From JALHRI01 sp044351685 (lineage in GTDB: Bacteria; Pseudomonadota; Alphaproteobacteria; Rickettsiales; UBA3002), in contig JBILFK010000108.1 in the NCBI GenBank assembly GCA_044351685.1, positions 1 to 5,647 of the forward strand: 5,647 nt of DNA. The letters are read 5' to 3'. Below the pieces are notes generated by a model. That model had not been told where the DNA came from. It ran no database searches and was given only the letters and a program-made list of their open reading frames with translations. A program made the translations under genes and the position numbers. This document shows, piece by piece, positions 1 through 5,647 of the stretch; the stretch's first letter is position 1; every line of letters begins with the position of its first letter.

Positions 1-1
1 A

Positions 2-646
2 GCGTTGCTTTCATTCTTTCGTGGTTTTTTGCGCGAGATATTTTCGCTTGGCACTTGGGCAGGCGCTTCGGTGATTACGTTATATGCCTACCCGTCGGTG
101 GCATCGTATTTGGCACAAAAACTCAATAATCCGCTGGTAGCCAACGGCTTTGCCAGCATGGGAACATTCCTTGCGGCGCTGGTGTGCCTTTCCATTTTTG
201 GAGCGATTATTCTGAAATACCTGAAGCCCGGTAACGAAGTGGGTATGGTCGATAATTCGCTGGGGTTGATTTTTGGGTTGCTGCGCGGCGTGCTGCTGGT
301 GGCAATAGGGTTTTATATTATGTCGCTGTTTATCCTTCCCGAAGATTATCCGGATTGGGTAAAAGATGCCGCCACCAAACCGTATGTCGAAGAAGTCGCC
401 ACCCTTATTGGTGAAATTGCCCCCGGCTATATCGCCGAAATTGCCCCCAAACCCGGTGACCCAGCGCTTGGCGAAGCACTAGAAGCGATGACGCCAGAAG
501 CAACAGATAGCGGCAATGCTTTAGAATATCAGGAAAGCCCGCCCAGCAACGATTCGGTTTCGTGGCCGGGCATGCAGGATCTGCGTGATTCGATTGCCAA
601 CGAAGATGCTTCAACCCCTCCCCCACAGGCCCCCGATGCGCAGTGA
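2..646 (+). CDS. cvpA: CvpA family inner-membrane protein, 5' end missing
   Basis: This is the 3' part of a cvpA-type gene. The frame is open to the left edge and the visible protein begins inside the family's first conserved block (FFRGFLREIFSLGTWAGA), so I infer that only the first 20 or so residues are missing and that the TTG at 5 is not the true start. Counting from that TTG, hydrophobic membrane segments lie at about residues 13-36, 47-70 and 86-111. The family motif VDNSLGLIFGLLRG (82-95) sits at the start of the third. After the membrane part comes a hydrophilic tail of about 100 residues rich in Pro, Glu, Asp and Ala, probably disordered. CvpA in E. coli is needed for colicin V export and lies next to purF, but its molecular role is not settled. 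It overlaps purF by 11 nt. Family call is firm; function is not. Confidence 0.9.
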   Translation, partial: ALLSFFRGFLREIFSLGTWAGASVITLYAYPSVASYLAQKLNNPLVANGFASMGTFLAALVCLSIFGAIILKYLKPGNEVGMVDNSLGLIFGLLRGVLLVAIGFYIMSLFILPEDYPDWVKDAATKPYVEEVATLIGEIAPGYIAEIAPKPGDPALGEALEAMTPEATDSGNALEYQESPPSNDSVSWPGMQDLRDSIANEDASTPPPQAPDAQ

Positions 647-2075
647 TAAATTTCAGGATGAGTGCGGTGTATTTGGTGTGTGGGGCGCCGTAGATGCCGC
701 CGCACATACCGCGCTTGGGCTACACGCGTTGCAACATCGTGGGCAGGAAGGTGCGGGCATTGTCAGCTTCGATGGCGCACAATTTCATTCGCACCGCGCG
801 CTCGGTTTAGTCGGCGATAATTTTAACGATAGCCGCGTTATGGCGCAGTTAAAAGGCAGCGCCGCGATTGGCCATAACCGTTATTCTACTACCGGCGAAC
901 CGCATATTCGCAACGTGCAGCCATTTTATGCGGAACTGGCAACCGGCGGGTTTGCGGTGGCGCATAATGGCAACCTCACCAATGCGCTCACACTGAAAGA
1001 ACAATTGATTGCGCGGGGCTCACTGTTTCAATCCAGTTCGGATACGGAAGTAATCGTGCATCTGGTGGCGCTGCATAATGCGCCCTCCACCGAAGACCGC
1101 GTGATTGCCGCGCTTCAACAGGTAGAAGGCGCCTATTCGCTGGTGGTGCTTACCGCTTCCGGGCTGATTGGCATGCGCGATGTGCATGGTGTGCGCCCGC
1201 TAGTGCTGGGCATGATTGGTGATGCGTATATTCTCACATCAGAAACCTGCGCGCTGGATATTATTGGTGCAAAATATGTGCGCGATATTGCACCGGGCGA
1301 AATGGTGGTGATCAACGATGAAGGTATTCGTAGCTTCTTCCCGCTGCCGACTGCCGCCAAGCGTTTTTGCATTTTTGAGTATGTGTATTTTGCGCGCCCC
1401 GATAGCATTGTTGAAAATAAAAATGTTTACGAAATGCGCAAATGCATTGGCCGTGAACTCGCCAAAGAAAGCAGCGTAACCGCCGATGTGGTGGTGCCTG
1501 TGCCCGATTCCGGTGTGCCTGCGGCCATTGGCTATGCGCAGGCTTCTGGCCTGCCGTTTGAGCTGGGGATTATTCGCAACCATTATGTGGGCCGCACCTT
1601 CATTGAACCATCCGATCAGGTGCGCAACCTCGGTGTGAAACTGAAACATAATGCCAACAGTGCCATGATCGCGGGTAAGCGCGTAGTGCTGGTCGATGAT
1701 TCGATTGTGCGCGGCACCACCAGCAAAAAAATTGTCGCCATGGTGCGCGAAGCCGGTGCCAGCGAAGTGCATATGCGCATTGCCAGCCCACCTACCACGC
1801 ATTCGTGCTATTACGGTGTCGATACGCCGGAACGCGAACAGTTGCTTGCTGCAAAATACAGCATTGCCGAAATGGCCAAACTGATTGGGGTGGATTCACT
1901 GGCGTTCATTTCGATTGATGGCTTGTACCGCGCGGTGGGCGAAGCCAAACGCCAGCCCGATGCACCGCAATATTGCGATGCGTGTTTCAGCGGCGAATAT
2001 CCCATTGCGCTGACTGACCGCGACCACGGCATGAAAGCCAAACAACCCGATTTATTTACCCCTCATGCAGCTTGA
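636..2075 (+). CDS. purF: Amidophosphoribosyltransferase (glutamine PRPP amidotransferase), Fe-S type
   Basis: PurF catalyses the first committed step of de novo purine synthesis in the cytosol: PRPP + glutamine to 5-phosphoribosylamine + glutamate + PPi. I chose ATG 636 (479 residues). It places the catalytic Cys at position 10 (DECGVFG) after a 9-residue propeptide, which is removed in Bacillus-type enzymes to expose Cys. Upstream in-frame starts at GTG 585 and ATG 606 would only lengthen that leader. The N-terminal Ntn glutaminase half shows HNRYSTTG (80-87), HNGN (110-113) and SSDTE (134-138). The phosphoribosyltransferase half shows the PRPP-binding loop VVLVDDSIVRGTT (350-362). Four cysteines, C245 (in FCIFEYVYF), C391 (in HSCYYG), C447 and C450 (in YCDAC), match the 4Fe-4S ligands of the B. 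subtilis enzyme, so an oxygen-sensitive cluster is expected. It overlaps cvpA and the SDR gene by 11 nt each. No strong Shine-Dalgarno is visible; a weak CAGG lies at 626-629. Confidence 0.97.
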   Translation: MRSDKFQDECGVFGVWGAVDAAAHTALGLHALQHRGQEGAGIVSFDGAQFHSHRALGLVGDNFNDSRVMAQLKGSAAIGHNRYSTTGEPHIRNVQPFYAELATGGFAVAHNGNLTNALTLKEQLIARGSLFQSSSDTEVIVHLVALHNAPSTEDRVIAALQQVEGAYSLVVLTASGLIGMRDVHGVRPLVLGMIGDAYILTSETCALDIIGAKYVRDIAPGEMVVINDEGIRSFFPLPTAAKRFCIFEYVYFARPDSIVENKNVYEMRKCIGRELAKESSVTADVVVPVPDSGVPAAIGYAQASGLPFELGIIRNHYVGRTFIEPSDQVRNLGVKLKHNANSAMIAGKRVVLVDDSIVRGTTSKKIVAMVREAGASEVHMRIASPPTTHSCYYGVDTPEREQLLAAKYSIAEMAKLIGVDSLAFISIDGLYRAVGEAKRQPDAPQYCDACFSGEYPIALTDRDHGMKAKQPDLFTPHAA

Positions 2076-2766
2076 AGGTAAAGTCGCACTTATCACTGGC
2101 GCCTCGCGCGGCATTGGCGCGGCAGTGGCCAAACGCTTTGCTGCTGAAGGCGCGCATGTGGTGCTGACTGCACGCACCGTAGGCGGGCTTGAAGAAGTGG
2201 ACGATGCGATTCGCACTACCACCGGCCGCGAAGCGAGCCTGGTGCCGCTGGATTTACGCCAGGGCGACATGATCGATAGTTTGGGCGCACGCATTTTTGA
2301 GCGCTTTGGCAAACTGGATATTCTGATTGGCAACGCTGCCATGCTCGGCACGCTTTCGCCGGTGTCGCACGCGACACCCAGCGAGGTGGAAGATGTGTTC
2401 AAGGTCAATACGCTGGCGAATTACCGATTAATTCGCGCCTGTGACCCATTGCTTCGCCGCGCCGCGCATGGGCGCGTGGTGATGGTAAGTTCGGGTGCCG
2501 CCAAAGCCCCAATTGCGTTTTGGGGTGCCTATGCCGCAAGCAAAGCTGCGCTTGAACATTTAACCTTCACCTACGCGGCGGAAGTAAAACAAACCAACAT
2601 TCACGTAAATGTGCTCGACCCGGGCGTGGTGGCCACCCGCATGCGCGCGCAGGCTTTCCCCGGCGAAGACCCTAGCGAACTCCCCCGCCCCGAAGCGATC
2701 ACCGATTATTTTGTGCGCCTGGCAAGCCAGGCTGCGCCGCACGGCCAGCGCATCGTTGTAATATAA
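2065..2766 (+). CDS. SDR family NAD(P)-dependent oxidoreductase
   Basis: This is a classical short-chain dehydrogenase/reductase of 233 residues with a Rossmann fold; the substrate is unknown. The dinucleotide-binding motif TGASRGIG is at 11-18, an NAA variant of the usual NAG motif at 90-92, and the catalytic tetrad is Asn115, Ser143, Tyr156 and Lys160 (YAASK, 156-160), with the standard Ser-to-Tyr spacing of 13. After DPG (185-187) comes VVATRMRAQAFPGED, like the substrate-loop start VxTxM. Arg15 in the glycine motif and Arg37 after the second strand (LTAR) hint at NADP(H) over NAD(H), which is inference. The C-terminus (HGQRIVVI) is short, and many relatives run a little longer. The ATG lies 8 nt before the purF TGA with no Shine-Dalgarno, so coupled translation is likely. 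A gene of this family often follows purF in alphaproteobacteria, but a role in purine metabolism is not established. Confidence 0.93.
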   Translation: MQLEGKVALITGASRGIGAAVAKRFAAEGAHVVLTARTVGGLEEVDDAIRTTTGREASLVPLDLRQGDMIDSLGARIFERFGKLDILIGNAAMLGTLSPVSHATPSEVEDVFKVNTLANYRLIRACDPLLRRAAHGRVVMVSSGAAKAPIAFWGAYAASKAALEHLTFTYAAEVKQTNIHVNVLDPGVVATRMRAQAFPGEDPSELPRPEAITDYFVRLASQAAPHGQRIVVI

Positions 2767-2786
2767 GGCTTTTTTAATTCTGCCTG

Positions 2787-2820
2787 CCGCGCTGTAGGCC
2801 ACGGTGAGCGGTGTTTTTTT
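2787..2820 (+). terminator. Weak candidate terminator after the purF operon
   Basis: After the SDR stop there is an imperfect stem (CCGC at 2787-2790 or CGCT at 2790-2793, pairing with AGCGG at 2807-2811), followed by GTG and a run of seven T. The stem is only 4-5 pairs with a long loop, well below a typical intrinsic terminator. A separate run of six T directly follows the SDR stop (2770-2775) without a clear hairpin before it. The T-rich gap and the following 125-nt spacing suggest that the operon ends here, but the structure is weak. Confidence 0.25.
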
Positions 2821-2879
2821 CGTTTTATTACAGAAGGATGAAGTTTTTTTGCTGCGTCGCTTCACTGGGGTGGCTGTGG

Positions 2880-2885
2880 TAAAAT
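2880..2885 (+). promoter_or_regulatory. Candidate -10 element (TAAAAT) for the 470-codon gene
   Basis: TAAAAT ends 6 nt before the ATG at 2892. If it is a -10 box, transcription would start at or very near the start codon, giving a leaderless mRNA. That fits the absence of a Shine-Dalgarno in the preceding 15 nt. No good -35 is seen at 16-18 bp spacing, so the call rests on one AT-rich hexamer and is tentative. Confidence 0.25.
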
Positions 2886-2891
2886 TATGGC

Positions 2892-4304
2892 ATGTCTACT
2901 GATATTGCCAAACCGAAACACCCGGTGTTCGTGCTCGATTCTTGCGCGATGATTGGCTATGCGGGTGCGCTGAAACCCAAAATTAATCACCCGCCAGCAG
3001 GCGCGAGTGGCAAGGAAATCAAAGAATATCACCAGAAGCTGCTCGCGCTGTGGGGCGTGATCAATGAACGTATCGGCGCAAGCGGCACCGATCCTCTACC
3101 GATCCGTATTCCCGATTATATTTTTTACGAACAAACCGGTGTGCTGCCTATCACGCTGAAGGCCATGCAGGTGCGGGTTAAAGAGCTTGCGCGCAACCCG
3201 GATGCAAACAAGCGCAGCATTGCCTATGATGATTTGATTACCTTGCTGGTCGATAGCTCGGTGCGTAGCGACCGCAAAACATGGAAAAACGCGACAGGCA
3301 GTTACAACGAAAAAGAATATCTGGAACGCCGTAGCGAACTGTATAATATTTTTACGTTATTCGCATTCCATCCGGAAATTGTTTCCAGCACCAATGTGGG
3401 CAAAGAATTTTGCCAAAGTGTCAAAATTGAAAGCGCGGTGGTTGCAGGCGTTGGCACCCCAACAAAAAAAACCGAAACAGTCTTTGCCGAGCAAATTAAA
3501 GAAATCAATAAATCGGTACGAGATGCCGCCGGTAACAACGTAAAACCCGATATTGCGCATTACACGCTCACCTTCGGCGATGTAAAAGCGGCCCTACCAA
3601 AATTCGACCCCTCACGTTTGCGTGTGCATTGGGGGCAGCTCTATTTTATGGGGCTGATTAATGAAGGCACCTACCGCACCAAACTGGATGACGACCCGCT
3701 TGGAACCGATTTTTACCCCGCCCGCAGCAGCGACGATAATTTACGCTTCGTCACCGTGGGTAAACTCAATGCGCTGGGCAATGGCCATAAGTTCCACGTG
3801 AAGGGCGAAAAAGGCGATTACGTAACCTTCGGCATGCTTCCCGGCGCCTCGAAAGGGCGCAAGCATTTTCAGCTGGAAGCCGCACTACCACCTGCGAAAA
3901 TTACCATCGATCAATTGATTTTTGGCGATGTACTGGCCAGTACCGATGAAATCCGCAACAAGAAAAAGCATGTTTCGGTAGAAAAAGACTATGCAGCAAA
4001 AGCTGTCAAATGCGCAGCATCGGCACTGGGATACACCATCCCCAAGACGGACAGTTACGAAGAAATGCACCAGCAACTGAAGCATGATGGGTTTTTTGAG
4101 CGCTTTGTAAGCGTCGAAGATTTGGTGCGCATTCGCGTTGCCCTGAATCAGCAGGATTTTTCGCCCAGAACTATAAAAAAACTTGATGACATTCTTGATG
4201 CGTTACCTGCGCGGCTGGCGACCCGCTCGAGAGAATTAAACACGCAGGCATCGCGCGAGCAGGCAACGTTCCCATCGAGAAAATATTTACCGATGGGCTG
4301 GTAA
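2892..4304 (+). CDS. Uncharacterised 470-residue protein with PIN-like N-terminal half-motif
   Basis: I do not recognise this protein as a named family. It has no signal peptide or membrane segment, so it is probably cytosolic. Near the N-terminus, PVFVLDSCAMIGYAG (11-25) is a hydrophobic strand ending in Asp16, the form of the first catalytic strand of PIN nuclease domains. PDYIFYEQTG (74-83) could supply the second acid, Glu80. No convincing third and fourth acids (the strand ending T/S-x-D) follow within this protein; a candidate pair lies in the 251-codon ORF at 4568-5323. The middle (about 220-350) alternates strands and polar loops, with FGDV at 228-231 and again at 344-347. The end (about 390-445) looks helical. 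ATG 2892 is the first in-frame start after the TAA at 2880. No Shine-Dalgarno is visible. From about 4199 to the stop, another frame also reads as plausible coding, so the last 30 or so residues may be the product of a frameshift. Reality of the gene is fairly sure from length and codon pattern; the PIN link is inference. Confidence 0.75.
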   Translation: MSTDIAKPKHPVFVLDSCAMIGYAGALKPKINHPPAGASGKEIKEYHQKLLALWGVINERIGASGTDPLPIRIPDYIFYEQTGVLPITLKAMQVRVKELARNPDANKRSIAYDDLITLLVDSSVRSDRKTWKNATGSYNEKEYLERRSELYNIFTLFAFHPEIVSSTNVGKEFCQSVKIESAVVAGVGTPTKKTETVFAEQIKEINKSVRDAAGNNVKPDIAHYTLTFGDVKAALPKFDPSRLRVHWGQLYFMGLINEGTYRTKLDDDPLGTDFYPARSSDDNLRFVTVGKLNALGNGHKFHVKGEKGDYVTFGMLPGASKGRKHFQLEAALPPAKITIDQLIFGDVLASTDEIRNKKKHVSVEKDYAAKAVKCAASALGYTIPKTDSYEEMHQQLKHDGFFERFVSVEDLVRIRVALNQQDFSPRTIKKLDDILDALPARLATRSRELNTQASREQATFPSRKYLPMGW

Positions 4305-4312
4305 GCGGCGAA

Positions 4313-4537
4313 GTGAGCCCGAAAGAATTTATTGCGCTGATGGTGCGCTGTGCGCCACCCGAACAAAATGCCGATGGCAGTTATGTGTTCAGGCGCCCCG
4401 GCATTGCGCTGCATGTCAAGGCACAGCCTAACCATAGGCTTTCCGAGAATCAATCTACAGGCGATTTGCTGAAGAGCATCGATGAAACTTCAGCACGCAT
4501 TGCATTTGATGGCAAAACCATTTTTAACCGCCAGTGA
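4313..4537 (+). CDS. Small 74-codon ORF, possibly the middle fragment of a broken gene
   Basis: I do not recognise the product. It has a helix-like start (SPKEFIALMVRC), a likely beta-hairpin (GSYVFRRPGIALHVK, about 23-37) and a polar C-terminal part ending GKTIFNRQ. The only start available is GTG at 4313, with no real Shine-Dalgarno, 8 nt after the previous stop. The same frame is open from 4199, beneath the end of the preceding ORF, and reads as ordinary protein there (for example VPIEKIFTDGLVSGEVS just before and across the GTG), which argues that the true product did not begin at this GTG. It ends at a single TGA, after which the frame continues without a stop through the 251-codon ORF. 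It may be a small gene in an operon, or the middle of one ancestral gene that lost continuity on both sides. I favour the second view moderately. Confidence 0.45.
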   Translation: MSPKEFIALMVRCAPPEQNADGSYVFRRPGIALHVKAQPNHRLSENQSTGDLLKSIDETSARIAFDGKTIFNRQ

Positions 4538-4567
4538 AATGAAAACTTCAAGCACCCCAAAGGTGAA

Positions 4568-5323
4568 ATGCCGCTGGCCGATTTAATTACCCAGTGTCAG
4601 GCAGAACGCCGCGGCACAGCCAAAAACCCCGATAAATCGCACCGCTACCTTGAAGCGCTGATGTATAAACATTTTGGGCCTAAAAATGCTGCAAAAAATC
4701 TAGCATTATGTTGCGATACGCTGACCGAATCGGCGGCGCTTGAATCGCCGGATTATGCCGCATCGCGCATGACCCAGTTACTGAAAGATTTTGAAACACG
4801 CCACGAACGCCGCTTCACGACAAAAAGTGTGTTGCCCCCTGCCGCCAGCAGCTTTGCCGCCAACCACCGTACCCGCCGCATCATGCGACGTAACTTGGGT
4901 GAGGTTTCACTGGTTGAAGCCGCCGATACGCTTATTCACGATGGTAAAACCGACCATGTATGGCTTATCTCGCACGATCAGGATCTGGTTTCGTATGAGC
5001 AATATCGTGGGTTCGAAGCGAAACGCCACGACCAGAACGCCATAATGCCCAAAGATGCTAACCAATCAGCCGGGCTAATGCTGCACCCGCAGGTGGCGCA
5101 GCAGCATTCCCGCTTTTTGCGGCATGTATCACTGCACGCACCACTAAAAGATGCTGCCGCTGCCAACCTACCCATACCCGACCGCTACACCCGCATGCAT
5201 ATTGTACCCACACAGGATTTTGTACGTATGATGGTGAAAGGTTTTGAGCCCAACCCCAAAAACCTGCTGGCCAATAAAGCCCACCCCGATTCGCAGGCAT
5301 TTCGTGCCGCTTACGGCCTGTAA
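4568..5323 (+). CDS. Uncharacterised 251-residue protein with PIN-like C-terminal half-motif
   Basis: No family is recognised with certainty. The N-terminal 100 residues are polar, basic and probably helical. Residues 108-140 hold GEVSLVEAADTL followed by VWLISHDQDL. This pattern, an acid in a helix (Glu112 or Asp120) then a hydrophobic strand ending in S-x-D (Asp137, with Asp139), resembles the second half of PIN nuclease domains. The protein lacks any strand-plus-Asp motif that would form the first half; one exists at the start of the 470-codon ORF at 2892. The C-terminal 90 residues are rich in His and Pro with no motif I can name. ATG 4568 is preceded by AAGG (4560-4563) at a short 4-nt spacing, so initiation here is possible but not ideal. 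The frame is the same as the 74-codon ORF before it, joined by 10 sense codons after a TGA. It may be the 3' part of a disrupted gene or a separate subunit. No membrane segments are seen. Confidence 0.65.
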   Translation: MPLADLITQCQAERRGTAKNPDKSHRYLEALMYKHFGPKNAAKNLALCCDTLTESAALESPDYAASRMTQLLKDFETRHERRFTTKSVLPPAASSFAANHRTRRIMRRNLGEVSLVEAADTLIHDGKTDHVWLISHDQDLVSYEQYRGFEAKRHDQNAIMPKDANQSAGLMLHPQVAQQHSRFLRHVSLHAPLKDAAAANLPIPDRYTRMHIVPTQDFVRMMVKGFEPNPKNLLANKAHPDSQAFRAAYGL

Positions 5324-5330
5324 AGGGGCA

Positions 5331-5346
5331 TTAACCCTAAATTAAC
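5331..5346. promoter_or_regulatory. CtrA-type box TTAA-N7-TTAAC
   Basis: TTAACCCTAAATTAAC matches the full CtrA recognition consensus (TTAA, 7 nt, TTAAC) exactly. CtrA is the alphaproteobacterial response regulator of cell cycle, motility and surface structures. The box lies 8 nt after the preceding stop and 94 nt before the ATG at 5441, in the only sizeable gap upstream of that gene, so that gene is the natural target. The match is direct. That it works as a site is inference, since AT-rich chance matches occur, and no good -10 sits at the expected distance just downstream of it. Confidence 0.5.
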
Positions 5347-5358
5347 GCTTATAGCCTA

Positions 5359-5395
5359 GGTTGTGCCTTACGTTCTCGCTTTCCGGTTGTGCCTT
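5359..5395. repeat. 11-bp direct repeat pair GGTTGTGCCTT
   Basis: GGTTGTGCCTT occurs at 5359-5369 and again at 5385-5395, a 26-bp period (about two and a half helical turns). The second copy overlaps the candidate -35 of the downstream gene. It could be a paired operator, but no regulator is known to me for this sequence. Confidence 0.5.
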
Positions 5396-5415
5396 TGGGC
5401 ATAGTTTGCTAAAGT
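5387..5415 (+). promoter_or_regulatory. Candidate sigma-70 promoter for the RTX-like gene
   Basis: TTGTGC (5387-5392) and TAAAGT (5410-5415) are separated by exactly 17 bp and would start transcription about 20 nt before the ATG at 5441. The -35 matches TTGACA at three positions and the -10 matches TATAAT at four, so this is a modest candidate chosen mainly by spacing and place. Confidence 0.3.
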
Positions 5416-5426
5416 AAAGGGACGAT

Positions 5427-5432
5427 GGAAGG
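5427..5432 (+). promoter_or_regulatory. Ribosome binding site GGAAGG deciding the 5441 start
   Basis: GGAAGG is followed by 8 nt and then ATG 5441, an ideal Shine-Dalgarno placement. An earlier ATG at 5425 opens a different frame that stops after about 32 codons, so the site supports 5441 as the true start. Confidence 0.7.
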
Positions 5433-5440
5433 TATCTGTC

Positions 5441-5647
5441 ATGGCGCTGTTTACGCTGAACAACTCTGCGTTCAATATGAAAACCTCGCTGCTTTGGAGC
5501 GGCGGGATCACCGCGCGCACTAAAAATGCCATCACCTTCAGCAACGGCACCAGCACCACCATTTTCACTGGTAACTTCACCTATAACTCAGCCAACGTCA
5601 TCACCAGCGGTACCATCACTGGCTATCAGCAACTGGTAAGTGGTGTT
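5441..5647 (+). CDS. N-terminus of a probable secreted RTX-like / repeat-rich protein, 3' end missing
   Basis: The first 69 codons of a gene that runs off the right edge. The visible part has no Cys, is rich in Thr, Ser, Asn and Gly, and has short alternating strands such as TIFTGNFTYN (39-48) followed by SGTITGYQQLVSGV (56-69). This 'F-T-G-x-F-T-Y-N ... G-T-x-T-G' style is what I associate with N-terminal parts of alphaproteobacterial RTX-type exported proteins, in which calcium-binding GGxGxD repeats come later. No Sec signal peptide is present, which agrees with type I secretion, whose signal is C-terminal. No RTX nonapeptide is visible within this window, so the family is inferred from style only. 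The start is well supported by GGAAGG at 8-nt spacing. The upstream gap carries a CtrA-type box. It could instead be another beta-rich surface protein. Confidence 0.6.
   Translation, partial: MALFTLNNSAFNMKTSLLWSGGITARTKNAITFSNGTSTTIFTGNFTYNSANVITSGTITGYQQLVSGV

Noticed and set aside
1239..1802. 187-codon open frame on the minus strand inside purF
   Set aside because: It is fully antisense to the well-conserved purF phosphoribosyltransferase region, shows no recognisable domain and is a shadow of purF codon bias.
2717..2732. Perfect 7-bp inverted repeat GCCTGGC-AA-GCCAGGC
   Set aside because: It lies inside the SDR coding frame (RLASQAA), has a 2-nt spacer and no T-run after it, so it is not a terminator; codon choice can explain it.
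2838..2882. 14-codon mini-ORF (MKFFCCVASLGWLW) just before the 470-codon gene, like a leader peptide
   Set aside because: The purine stretch AGAAGG abuts its ATG with no spacing, there is no attenuator hairpin pair after it, and such short ORFs arise easily by chance.
4175..4186. A AAA AAA slippery heptamer in correct phase for programmed -1 frameshifting
   Set aside because: The -1 frame reaches TGA at 4184-4186 at once, so a shift would only shorten the product by a few dozen residues and would not join the next ORF.
4737..4763. Imperfect inverted repeat built on GGCG...CGCC within the 251-codon ORF
   Set aside because: Short, interrupted and inside coding sequence with similar GC-rich codons around; no sign of a functional structure.
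5324..5338. AGGG...CCCT hairpin right after the stop at 5323 as a terminator
   Set aside because: Only 4 pairs, no T-tract follows, and its second arm is part of the CtrA-type box, which explains the sequence better.

Overview
The window looks like an alphaproteobacterial chromosome. Three signs support this: the gene order cvpA–purF–SDR, which is common in that class; a Bacillus-type (propeptide and Fe-S) PurF; and a CtrA-type box (TTAA-N7-TTAAC) upstream of the last gene. Genus cannot be told from the sequence. TGA serves as a normal stop (cvpA and purF both end in it) and TGG as Trp, so the standard bacterial code applies. Codon use looks similar across the window, with no obvious recent import, integrase, IS, tRNA, rRNA or CRISPR.

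Region 1 (2-2766) is a tight operon on the + strand. It holds the 3' part of cvpA (membrane protein, start off the left edge), purF (first committed step of de novo purine synthesis) and an SDR-family oxidoreductase. Each junction is an 11-nt ATG...TGA overlap without a clear Shine-Dalgarno sequence, so translational coupling is likely. The 125-nt gap that follows holds T-rich tracts and, at most, a weak terminator and a weak promoter.

Region 2 (2892-5323) is the unexplained part. It holds three consecutive + strand reading frames of 470, 74 and 251 codons that match no family I recognise with certainty. The first opens with a beta-strand and Asp motif like the N-terminal half of a PIN nuclease domain. 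The third carries a motif like the C-terminal, acid-rich half. The second and third are in the same frame, separated by one TGA and 10 sense codons, and that frame is already open 114 nt before the second ORF's first start codon, beneath the end of the first ORF. The locus is therefore either a small operon encoding a split PIN-like protein or one ancestral gene of about 810 codons, broken by a frameshift and a nonsense codon (or by sequence errors).

Region 3 (5324-5647) is an intergenic stretch with a CtrA-like box, an 11-bp direct repeat and a good ribosome binding site. It leads into the first 69 codons of a Thr/Ser/Asn/Gly-rich protein that runs off the right edge and resembles the N-terminus of secreted RTX-type proteins.
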